Origin: JBBQBQ01 sp038317685
GTDB lineage: Bacteria; Desulfobacterota; Desulfuromonadia; Desulfuromonadales; DDH964
Direction: 5' to 3'
DNA: 21,283 nt
Assembly: GCA_038317685.1 (NCBI GenBank)
Contig: JBBQBQ010000032.1
Coordinates: 1-21,283, forward strand
The stretch's first letter is position 1, and each line of letters starts with the position of its first letter. Both the position numbers and the translations under genes were made by a program. Of the stretch, positions 14,621 to 21,283 are shown in pieces. Below the pieces are notes generated by a model. The model searched no databases. It was given only the letters and a program-made list of their open reading frames with translations, and had not been told where the DNA came from.

Positions 14621-15622
14621 TCAGGTCCCTAGCAACGGGCTGAAGAGGACGTAGACGATGTAGGAGATTATTCCCGCCGCCGGGATGGTCAGGACCCAGG
14701 CCCAGAGGATGCGGTAGGCGATCTTCCAGTTCACGGCGGTGAGGCGCTTGGTGAGGCCGACGCCGAGAATGGTGGAGGTGATGACGTGGGTGGTGGAGAC
14801 CGGCATGCCGATGGAGGCGGCGCCGAGGATGACTCCGGCGGAGGCGGTCTCGACGCAAAAACCGTGAACCGGTTGCAGCTTCACGAAGTCCTTGCCGACG
14901 GTCTTGATGATGCGCCACCCGCCGCCGGCAGTTCCGAGGGCCATGGCGACGGCGCAGGCGAGCTTGACCCAGGTCGGAACAACGAATGTTTCAAGGGTGC
15001 CATAACTGACCAGGGCCATGGTGATCACCCCCATCGACTTCTGGGCGTCGGCGGTGCCGTGAGCAAAGGCCATGACCGCGGCGGAGAGGATCTGCAGGCG
15101 ACGGAAGTTGCGGTTAAGGATATCCGGCGCACGATTGCGAAAGGTCCAAAGGATGATCAACATGAAGACAAAACCGAAGAAGACCCCGGCCATCGGCGAC
15201 AGGATCAAGGCCAGGACGATCTTCTCCAACCCCTTCCAGTGCAGGGTTCCAAGCCCGGAATGCGCGATGACCGATCCCATCAGGCCGCCGATGATGGCGT
15301 GGGATGAGGAAGAGGGAAGACCGTAGTACCAGGTGACCAAGTCCCAAACAATGGCGCCAACAATGCCGGCGAAGACGACCGTCTGGGTAATCGCCCCGGC
15401 ATCGACGATCCCCTTGCCGATGGTGGTGGCAACCTTGGTGGAGATCATGGCGCCGACAAAATTAAGGACGGCGGCCATGACAATGGCACTGCGGATCGAA
15501 AGCGCACGGGTCGACACACAGGTGGCGATGGCGTTAGCCGTGTCGTGGAAGCCGTTGATGTAGTCGAAGGCGAGCGCTGAGCCGATGACCAGGAGCAACA
15601 TCAGGAGGTGGACTTCATGCAT
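14621..15622 (-). CDS. pit: PiT family inorganic phosphate (metal-phosphate) permease
   Basis: Inner-membrane, cation-coupled low-affinity phosphate uptake. The 333-residue protein has about ten membrane helices and the inverted-repeat signatures of the family: INGFHDTANAIAT (residues 22-34) and FAHGTADAQKSMG (186-198), plus LPSSSSHAIIGG and PVSTTHVITS. In the second signature the usual Asn of HGxNDAQ is Ala191, while Asp192 is kept. Its ATG (15622-15620) lies inside the last codons of the DUF47 gene, an eight-base overlap that implies translational coupling. No strong separate ribosome binding site is visible. Length is shorter than E. coli PitA (about 500), as in the common bacterial short PiT type. 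Confidence 0.95.
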   Translation of the reverse strand: MHEVHLLMLLLVIGSALAFDYINGFHDTANAIATCVSTRALSIRSAIVMAAVLNFVGAMISTKVATTIGKGIVDAGAITQTVVFAGIVGAIVWDLVTWYYGLPSSSSHAIIGGLMGSVIAHSGLGTLHWKGLEKIVLALILSPMAGVFFGFVFMLIILWTFRNRAPDILNRNFRRLQILSAAVMAFAHGTADAQKSMGVITMALVSYGTLETFVVPTWVKLACAVAMALGTAGGGWRIIKTVGKDFVKLQPVHGFCVETASAGVILGAASIGMPVSTTHVITSTILGVGLTKRLTAVNWKIAYRILWAWVLTIPAAGIISYIVYVLFSPLLGT

Positions 15623-16232
15623 TTTTCACCACCACGCTTTCGAGGATGTTGGCAGCGTCCTCGCACTTGTCGGTGGCACGCTCAAGGGTTTCGTAAATCT
15701 CCTTCCACTTGATGAGCTGGATGGGGTCCTTCTCCTCGTCGAAGAGGCGGCTGATCGCTTCCCGGCAAACCCGGTCGGCCTCGTTCTCCAGGGCATTGAC
15801 CTCGACGCAGTAAACGGCAATCGGCTCCAGTTTGCCGCCGAGGATGCCAACCGCCTTGTCGATAGTCTGGCAACACTTGAGGATGAGAAAAGCCAGTTCC
15901 TTGGCTTCGGGAGTCGGTTTTTCGACGTTGTACATGACCACCCGCTGAGCACAGGCGTCAATGAGATCGAGGATATCGTCGAGGGCTCCGGAGAGGGCGT
16001 AGATGTCCTCGCGGTCGAAGGGGGTGACGAAGCTCTTATTGAGTTTCTTGATGATGTCGTGGGTGAGTTGGTCGCCCTTGTGCTCGACGTCCTTGATCTT
16101 GCGCTGGCTCCCGACCGGGTCGATGAAATTGTCCAGCAGATCTTTCAGAAGCTCGGCACCGAGAATGGTATTGCTGCTCATCTCTTTAAAAAGGGCGAAG
16201 AACTTTTCATCCTTGGGGATCAAACCAAACAT
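15615..16232 (-). CDS. DUF47 (PhoU-like) PiT accessory protein
   Basis: Cytoplasmic all-helical protein related to PhoU, usually encoded directly before a PiT permease and thought to regulate it. The start MFGLIPKDEKFFALF is typical of the family. Two E/DxxxD-type metal-binding motifs are visible: E50-HKG-D54 and the NALENEADRV region near 149-153. The 205-residue length is normal. ATG 16232 has GGAGG about seven bases upstream; the in-frame extension to 16358 lacks this and would place odd sequence before a canonical N-terminus. The TGA overlaps the PiT start. It is the first gene of the minus-strand phosphate operon. Confidence 0.94.
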   Translation of the reverse strand: MFGLIPKDEKFFALFKEMSSNTILGAELLKDLLDNFIDPVGSQRKIKDVEHKGDQLTHDIIKKLNKSFVTPFDREDIYALSGALDDILDLIDACAQRVVMYNVEKPTPEAKELAFLILKCCQTIDKAVGILGGKLEPIAVYCVEVNALENEADRVCREAISRLFDEEKDPIQLIKWKEIYETLERATDKCEDAANILESVVVKNA

Positions 16233-16247
16233 AAAGGCCTCCGAAAC

Positions 16248-16306
16248 GGCCCCCGGGGGGGCCATGATGTTGGAAAAGACAGGGACTTGCCCCGCATCGA
16301 CGGGGC
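16248..16306 (-). promoter_or_regulatory. GC-rich hairpins in the DUF47-pit operon leader
   Basis: Two strong stems lie in the 5' leader of the DUF47 gene. One is GCCCCG/CGGGGC (16289-16294 with 16301-16306, six-base loop). The other is GGCCCC/GGGGCC (16248-16253 with 16258-16263, four-base loop), ending about 15 bases before the start codon. They could act in translational control. I see no obvious Pho box. Confidence 0.3.
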
Positions 16307-16356
16307 CGAAAACGACCGCATGACTGATACCACAAATCGCCCTTTTTGCCCACCCC

Positions 16357-16382
16357 AAAACACGCCCTGAACGGCTTCAGGG
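16357..16382 (-). terminator. Probable intrinsic terminator after the HD-GYP gene
   Basis: On the minus strand, right after the TGA of the HD-GYP gene, CCCTGAA, loop GCCG, TTCAGGG forms a perfect seven-pair stem. CGTG and TTTT follow. The T-run is short and offset, so efficiency is uncertain. Confidence 0.5.
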
Positions 16383-16383
16383 A

Positions 16384-18045
16384 TCAGGCTGGATCGGCAC
16401 CGCCCTCCCCGGCATAGCCTGGAATTGCGGCAGGATCGACCACATCCAGCTGCTCATCCGCAAGATATTGCCTGGCGTAGGCGAGGTAGACCCGGTCCCG
16501 CACAAAAATGTCGAAGATATCCGGGTCGATGCTGCCGTCAAGCTTCATCTGCCCCATGATCTGCAAGGTCTCGGAGAGGGTCTTGGCTCTTTTGTAAGGT
16601 CGGTCCCTGGCCGTGAGCGCCTCGAAGACGTCGGCAATCGCCATGATCCGCGCCTGGACCGACATCTGTTCCCGAGTCAACCCGCGCGGGTACCCCTTGC
16701 CGTTGACCTTTTCGTGGTGCCCGGCCGCGAATTCAGGGACCTGGCAAAGATCCTTGGGAAAGGGGAGCGCTTCGAGCATATGGATGGTGGTGTTGATGTG
16801 ATTGTTGATGATCCCCCGCTCCAGATCGGTGAGGGTCCCGGCGGGGATGGTGAGGTTCTCGATTTCGTCGGCCGAAAGAAGCAGCCTGTCGCTACCGTCG
16901 GAGTCTCGCCAGCGCCAGCGCCCGGCCACTTCCCGGACCCGCGCCGCTTTGCCCGAGTCCATGAAGTTTTCCGGGCGATTGCAACTGCGCAGGAATTCCC
17001 GATCCAGCAGCAACTGCCGGAGGCGCGACTCCAGGTCCGATCCTGCCGACGTGGCCGGCGGCTCTCCTCGCTCCAGCGCCGCCAACCGCTCCCGCAACAC
17101 CTCCAGTTCAGCATCCCGCTTCAGGATCTCGAACCGGGTATCGAGAAGGTGGATGCGGTCAAAGATTGTTTCCAGGCGGGTGGCCTTGTCGACGACGTAT
17201 TCGGGGGTGATGACCTTGCCGCAGTCGTGGAGCCAGGCGGCGATCTCAAGTTCGTAGCGTTCCTTCCCGTTGAGGGAGAAATCGGCCAGGGGCCCGGAGG
17301 CACTGCGGCTGATGGCATCGGCCAGCAGCATAGTGATGACCGGCACTCGCCGACAATGGCCTCCCGTATAGGGGGACTTTTCATCGACGGCATTGGCCAG
17401 AAGTTGGATCAGAGCGTCGAAGAGGTGCTTGAAGTCCTGGATAAGGGTGTTCTTGGTCAGCGCGACTGAAGCCTGGGAGGCCAAGGACGCGACCAGACGC
17501 TGATCAGCCTCGCTGAAGGCGACGACCTCTCCGGTGAGGGGATTCAAGGCATTGATCAGTTGCAGCACCCCGATGATTTGGTCTTCATGGTTCTTCATCG
17601 GCACCGTTAAAAAAGACCGGGAACGGTAACCGGTGCGAGCATCGAAGGTACGGGTTCCGGAAAAATCGAAGCCCTCGGCAGCGTAGGCATCGGGAATATT
17701 GATCACCTCCCCGGTCAGGGCCGCATGGCTGACCACCATCTGGGTGTTGGGAGTACCGTCGGGCAGGAAGAGGGGGATCGGTTCGAAGGGGATCGGCTTC
17801 CCGCTGGTTCCGCCCAATTTAAGTCCGAGGGAGTTGGTGCGGAGGATTTCAATGCGTAACCGCCGGTCCTCAGTGACGATGTAGAGGGTGCCGCCGTCGG
17901 CCCCGGTCAGCTCTTTGGCCCCGACCAGGATCATTTCGAGAAGGCGAGTGGCATCTTTTTCGGCGGAAAGACCGACCCCGATGGAAAGCAGGCGGTCGAT
18001 GCGATCAAGAATTCGCTCCGATGTCCCAGCAGGAGAGGTAACCAT
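16384..18045 (-). CDS. GAF domain plus HD-GYP cyclic-di-GMP phosphodiesterase
   Basis: Predicted soluble enzyme degrading cyclic di-GMP, gated by a GAF domain. The 553 residues comprise a GAF domain (about 10-200) and an HD-GYP domain with H230, H273-D274 (WLHDCGK) and HHEKVNGKGYP (443-453), so the catalytic set is complete. HD and GYP motifs are about 170 residues apart because of an insertion of roughly 100 residues (about 290-410). The insertion begins with a charged coiled coil (DTRFEILKRDAELEVLRERL). No membrane helix is present. ATG 18045 is taken (GAGG eight bases upstream); TTG 18126 in frame is possible but has no good binding site. It is divergent from the adenylate cyclase gene across a 122-base gap. 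Confidence 0.9.
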   Translation of the reverse strand: MVTSPAGTSERILDRIDRLLSIGVGLSAEKDATRLLEMILVGAKELTGADGGTLYIVTEDRRLRIEILRTNSLGLKLGGTSGKPIPFEPIPLFLPDGTPNTQMVVSHAALTGEVINIPDAYAAEGFDFSGTRTFDARTGYRSRSFLTVPMKNHEDQIIGVLQLINALNPLTGEVVAFSEADQRLVASLASQASVALTKNTLIQDFKHLFDALIQLLANAVDEKSPYTGGHCRRVPVITMLLADAISRSASGPLADFSLNGKERYELEIAAWLHDCGKVITPEYVVDKATRLETIFDRIHLLDTRFEILKRDAELEVLRERLAALERGEPPATSAGSDLESRLRQLLLDREFLRSCNRPENFMDSGKAARVREVAGRWRWRDSDGSDRLLLSADEIENLTIPAGTLTDLERGIINNHINTTIHMLEALPFPKDLCQVPEFAAGHHEKVNGKGYPRGLTREQMSVQARIMAIADVFEALTARDRPYKRAKTLSETLQIMGQMKLDGSIDPDIFDIFVRDRVYLAYARQYLADEQLDVVDPAAIPGYAGEGGADPA

Positions 18046-18131
18046 GGTGACGACCTCAAGGTGGCGCACGCGACCGTCAAAATCGCTTTGTCCAATGTCC
18101 GGCGGAATATTTTCCCGTAACCGCAAATAAC

Positions 18132-18161
18132 TTTACACCTGGATTTTTAATCTGCTAGCTT
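18132..18161 (+). promoter_or_regulatory. Candidate promoter of the adenylate cyclase gene, leaderless geometry
   Basis: TTTACA (18132-18137, five of six) and an extended -10, TGC-TAGCTT (18153-18161), with an 18-base spacer. The ATG at 18168 is seven bases after the -10, where transcription should start, and there is no Shine-Dalgarno sequence. The -10 hexamer itself is poor. Confidence 0.4.
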
Positions 18162-18167
18162 TAAGTC

Positions 18168-19976
18168 ATGACAGCGGCAGGACGCATCCTCTCGATTCTG
18201 ACGGTCATGGTCATCGGCATGGTCATCCTGCTCTACTACAGCCGCACCGGACTGCTGGAGAGCATTGAGACCAAGACCTATGACTGGCGGCTGCGAGACT
18301 GGCGTGGCCCGCTGGCCCCGACCGGGACTATAGCAATAATCGCCATCGACGAAAAGAGTATCAGCGACCTCGGCCGGTTTCCATGGAACCGCCAACATTT
18401 CGCCGACCTCATCAAGACCGTCGCCGCCGCCGGTGCCCGGGGGCTGGTTCTCGATGTCCTCTTTTCCGAGGCGCAGAATCCGGCGGCCGACCAGGCGTTG
18501 GCCAAAGCCGTAGAGCACTCCGGAATCACCTATCTCGGGGGAGCCTTCAGCTTCGCCTCCGACGGCTCCCCCGAGGCCTTCCTGCAAAATCTGCCCATCC
18601 TGACCCGGGCAGCGCGCAGCACCGCCCATATCAACGTCTTCCCCGACGACGATGGCGTGCTGCGCTGGACCCGGTTGGCCATCGCCTATCAGAACCACCT
18701 TTACCCCTCCCTGGGGTTGGCGGCGGCCCTTGCCGCTGCAGACGAAACGGCCTTTAGTCTGGAGCCCCTGGTCCTGCAGGCCGGCTCCCTGACGGTACCC
18801 ACCGACCCCGAGCAGCATATCCTCATCAATTTTCGCGGTCCCACCAACACCTTTGAGCATTTTTCCTTCGTCGACGTCCTCAAAGGCCGGGTCCCGGCCG
18901 CCGCCCTGAAAGACAAGGTCCTGATGGTCGGCCCGACCGCCATCGGCATCTACGATATGCGGGTCACCCCCTTTTCCAGCAACACTCCTGGGGTGGAAGT
19001 CCATGCCAACGTCGCCGACAATCTGCTGCGTGGCGACAGCATGCAGCGAGGCGGCACCGAGTCCCTCATCGACCTGCTGGCGATCAGCCTCCTTGGCCTG
19101 CTGGTGGCGGTCATCACCTTGCATCTGCGGGCTGCGGCGGCGCTGCCGGTGGTGTGCGCCCTCACTCTCGGCTACCTTTGGTTTACCTGCGTGCGGATCG
19201 GCTGCGGCCAATGGCTCAGCGTCGTCTACCCGCTCCTGTCGATTGTTCTCGTCTATTTGATTGCGTCGTACCTGCGCTTCTTTTTCCTCGACCGCAAAGC
19301 GCGCCAGATTCGCGCCATGTTTTCCTGCTACGTTTCAAAAAAAATTGTCGATGAGATCGTGAAAAATCCGGAACTGGCCAAGATCGGCGGCGACAGCAAA
19401 ATCGTCACCATCCTCTTTGCCGACATCAAGAACTATACGGGCTACAGCGAACAGCACTCGCCGCAGGATGTAGTGCGCATCCTCAATGAATACCTGGGGG
19501 AGATGACCCATGTCATCCTGAAATACGACGGCACCCTGGACAAGTTTATGGGAGATGGAATCCTCGCCTACTGGGGGGCACCGCTACCGCAGGCCAATCA
19601 CGCCGAACTGGCGGTTCGCTGCGCCCTGGAGATGCTGCAGCGACTGCGGACACTCCACGCCAAGTGGGAGAAGGAAGGGACCGAGCCATTCAGTTGCGGC
19701 ATCGGCATGCATACCGGCGAGGTGATCGCCGGCAACATCGGTGCGGAAAATAAAAAGATGGACTACACCATCATCGGCGATGCGGTCAACCTCTCCTTCC
19801 GCATCCAGAACGAAAGCCGCCACGTCAATGCCCCGGTCATCACCGAACCTCTGTACGAGCAGGTCAAAGATATGGTATTAATTGAGGCTCTGGGTCCGGT
19901 TCTGGTCAAAGGAAAAAACGTTCCGGTCAATATCTTCGCCCTCAAGGGATTACGGGAGCCCGCCCTTCCAAATTGA
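18168..19976 (+). CDS. CHASE2-domain class IIIb adenylate cyclase
   Basis: Membrane-bound cyclase making cAMP in the cytoplasm in response to an extracytoplasmic signal. The 602 residues run: N-terminal helix (about 6-24), periplasmic CHASE2 sensor (about 30-295, with IAIIAIDEKSISDLGRFPWNR), three membrane helices (about 300-372), then the cyclase domain (about 385-590). Metal-binding D419 (LFADIK) and D463 (KFMGDG), base-selecting K459 and T534 (YTIIGDAVN), and N541 and R545 are all present. The Lys/Thr pair marks class IIIb, whose members are often stimulated by bicarbonate. ATG 18168 has no ribosome binding site, which fits a leaderless start. It is divergent from the HD-GYP phosphodiesterase gene. 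Confidence 0.94.
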   Translation: MTAAGRILSILTVMVIGMVILLYYSRTGLLESIETKTYDWRLRDWRGPLAPTGTIAIIAIDEKSISDLGRFPWNRQHFADLIKTVAAAGARGLVLDVLFSEAQNPAADQALAKAVEHSGITYLGGAFSFASDGSPEAFLQNLPILTRAARSTAHINVFPDDDGVLRWTRLAIAYQNHLYPSLGLAAALAAADETAFSLEPLVLQAGSLTVPTDPEQHILINFRGPTNTFEHFSFVDVLKGRVPAAALKDKVLMVGPTAIGIYDMRVTPFSSNTPGVEVHANVADNLLRGDSMQRGGTESLIDLLAISLLGLLVAVITLHLRAAAALPVVCALTLGYLWFTCVRIGCGQWLSVVYPLLSIVLVYLIASYLRFFFLDRKARQIRAMFSCYVSKKIVDEIVKNPELAKIGGDSKIVTILFADIKNYTGYSEQHSPQDVVRILNEYLGEMTHVILKYDGTLDKFMGDGILAYWGAPLPQANHAELAVRCALEMLQRLRTLHAKWEKEGTEPFSCGIGMHTGEVIAGNIGAENKKMDYTIIGDAVNLSFRIQNESRHVNAPVITEPLYEQVKDMVLIEALGPVLVKGKNVPVNIFALKGLREPALPN

Positions 19977-20054
19977 TCCCTACCTACCTCGGCGGCGCTG
20001 GCATCAACCCTGCAATGTCAACCCCGGGGCGGTTAGGAAAAGTGAGTGAGAACC

Positions 20055-21283
20055 ATGCGCAGCTTTTTGCTTCTTTTGATCTGTCTGATCTGCTCCGACA
20101 GGGCCTTCGCCTTTCGCCAGGTGGATTTGGTGGAAGTGCTGCCGGCGGGGAAGCCGACGACCCTTGCCATCGATCCCGAAGGCCGAATCTACACCTCCCA
20201 GGAGAACGGCACCGTTCTGGTCCTTTCTCCAAGCGGGGAGACGCTCATGACGCTCGGCGCCATCGAAGCCGGCAGCGAGCCGACCCTGCGCCACCCCGGC
20301 GGAGTCACCTTCAGCCCCGAGCACATCTTTGTCACCGACACCAAGCTAAATCACGTGGTCATCTTTGATCGCCGCGGCAAATTTATACGAACCTTCGGCA
20401 CCTCGGGAGATGATCCCAAGCAGTTCGATGGTCCGGCTGGCGTCGCTTTCGCGGCCGGCCTCCTCTTTGTCGCCGATTCCGGTCACGATCGGGTGCAGGT
20501 CTTCGGCCCCGACGGGGTCTACATGGCCACCATCGGCCGCAGCGGACCGGATGACACGAGACTCTCCGGGCCGACCCTGGTCACGGTCGACCCGGAGGGG
20601 AGGCTGTGGGTCCTCAGTGCCGGCGGCACCATCAAAAGCTATACGCTGACCGGAAAATATCTGGGGACCTTGAATACCAAACGCTCGCCGAGCGCTCTGG
20701 CGGCGGACAGGGAAGGAATCTATTTAGCCGATCGCAATTCACTCCAGATCTGCAAATTCGACCGGAACGGCAGTGAGCTTTTTTGCTTTGGCTCGAAAGG
20801 GAAGGACCCGTCACAATTTCTTTCGGTGAACGGCCTGGCGGTCACCGAAGAGGGCCGGATTTTTGTTGCCGACCGGGAAAAGGGGACGGTCCAAATCCTG
20901 GTCACCGACGCCGTTCCAGCCCTTGTCAATTTGGAACGGCAGGTCTCCCTGACCACGGTCCGCTGGCATGGAGAACTGAACGGAGTCGCCGTCAAACGCT
21001 TGGCCATCGGGCCGGACGGCCGCCTCTACGGCATCGCCGCCAAGGAGAAGGCAATCCTGATCTTCAACGACGCGACGGTGGAGCGGACCCTGCAGATTAA
21101 GGACTGGGACCCAGTGGCCCTGGCGGTGGGCGCCGACGGCGCGATTTGGGTCGTCGACGCAGAGGAAGAGCGGGTCCTCAAACTTGACCCGAGCGGGAAG
21201 GTCACCCTCAGCTTCGGCTCCTCTGGCTCCTGCGACGGCTGCTTCGACGACCCTTCGGACATCGTCGTTTCTCGCAAGGGACT
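20055..21283 (+). CDS. Exported NHL-repeat beta-propeller protein (3' end beyond window)
   Basis: At least 409 codons are visible and the frame is still open at the right edge. The N-terminus MRSFLLLLICLICSDRAFA is a signal peptide with a likely signal peptidase I cut after AFA. Then come repeated blades of the NHL type (pattern GVAF..GLLFVADSGHDRVQVF). I count about eight blade-like units (for example near residues 80, 130, 220, 265 and 345), more than the six of a single NHL propeller, so a second propeller or another domain probably follows. The last visible unit has CDGC. The role is probably periplasmic or surface binding; no catalytic motif is seen. It starts 78 bases after the cyclase gene; only weak GA-rich sequence precedes the ATG. 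Confidence 0.85.
   Translation, partial: MRSFLLLLICLICSDRAFAFRQVDLVEVLPAGKPTTLAIDPEGRIYTSQENGTVLVLSPSGETLMTLGAIEAGSEPTLRHPGGVTFSPEHIFVTDTKLNHVVIFDRRGKFIRTFGTSGDDPKQFDGPAGVAFAAGLLFVADSGHDRVQVFGPDGVYMATIGRSGPDDTRLSGPTLVTVDPEGRLWVLSAGGTIKSYTLTGKYLGTLNTKRSPSALAADREGIYLADRNSLQICKFDRNGSELFCFGSKGKDPSQFLSVNGLAVTEEGRIFVADREKGTVQILVTDAVPALVNLERQVSLTTVRWHGELNGVAVKRLAIGPDGRLYGIAAKEKAILIFNDATVERTLQIKDWDPVALAVGADGAIWVVDAEEERVLKLDPSGKVTLSFGSSGSCDGCFDDPSDIVVSRKG

Noticed and set aside
14592..14918. N-terminal extension of the BI-1 family protein
   Set aside because: The His/Arg-rich sequence is an out-of-frame reading of the PiT 3' end; AAAGGAG sits before the ATG at 14591.
16233..16358. N-terminal extension of the DUF47 protein
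   Set aside because: MFGLIPKDEKFF is the normal family start and is preceded by GGAGG; the extension reads across the GC-rich hairpins.
18046..18126. TTG start for the HD-GYP protein
   Set aside because: It has no convincing ribosome binding site and the added 27 residues show no domain; kept only as an alternative.
1..21283. CRISPR array, tRNA/rRNA gene, insertion sequence or prophage
   Set aside because: Reading both strands by eye I found no regularly spaced repeats, no RNA gene signatures, no transposase or integrase motifs and no flanking target duplications.

Overview
The window is about 21 kb of dense, GC-rich chromosomal DNA that looks like a deltaproteobacterium of the Desulfuromonadales type (Geobacter, Desulfuromonas, Pelobacter relatives). 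This is inferred from gene content and style: a LapA/LapB-like TPR protein next to gpmI, a DUF47-PiT phosphate operon, a CHASE2 adenylate cyclase, a GAF/HD-GYP protein and an NHL-repeat exported protein. I see no rRNA, tRNA, insertion sequence, prophage gene or CRISPR array. Apart from one AT-rich gap around 9.9-10.05 kb, base use is even and nothing looks recently transferred.

Layout. Positions 1-4122 (+) form a tight run: a DksA/TraR-type zinc-finger regulator cut by the left edge, a membrane TPR protein that carries LapA-like and LapB-like parts in one chain, gpmI (its start overlaps the previous stop as ATGA), and a ComF-type phosphoribosyltransferase. Positions 4124-8481 (+) hold singly transcribed genes: a soluble two-PAS histidine kinase without a response regulator, a 61-residue unknown protein with a very strong ribosome binding site, an endonuclease III-fold glycosylase lacking the catalytic lysine, and a GapN-like aldehyde dehydrogenase lacking the usual general-base glutamate. 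Positions 8482-10334 (+) hold nhaA behind a leader that can fold in alternative ways, then an AT-rich gap with repeats and a palindrome in front of a small ribbon-helix-helix protein. Positions 10419-13849 (+) hold ileS and lspA, closed by a strong bidirectional terminator.

Positions 13893-18045 lie on the minus strand. Reading in that direction they are a GAF/HD-GYP cyclic-di-GMP phosphodiesterase, a hairpin terminator, a GC-rich hairpin leader, then DUF47 protein, PiT phosphate permease and a Bax-inhibitor-1 family membrane protein. The last three form an operon, with DUF47 and PiT overlapping. Divergent from the HD-GYP gene is a class IIIb adenylate cyclase with an extracytoplasmic CHASE2 sensor (+), followed by an exported NHL beta-propeller protein that runs off the right edge.

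Themes. Envelope biogenesis (LapAB-like protein, LspA), lower glycolysis (GpmI and GapN both handle 3-phosphoglycerate), ion and phosphate transport (NhaA, PiT/DUF47), and second messengers (cAMP cyclase beside a c-di-GMP phosphodiesterase). I found no clearly new multi-gene system. The most unusual points are the altered active sites of the GapN-like enzyme and the endonuclease III-like enzyme, the single-chain LapA-LapB arrangement, the possible nhaA riboswitch, the repeat-rich region before the RHH gene, and two genes whose candidate promoters imply leaderless mRNAs.
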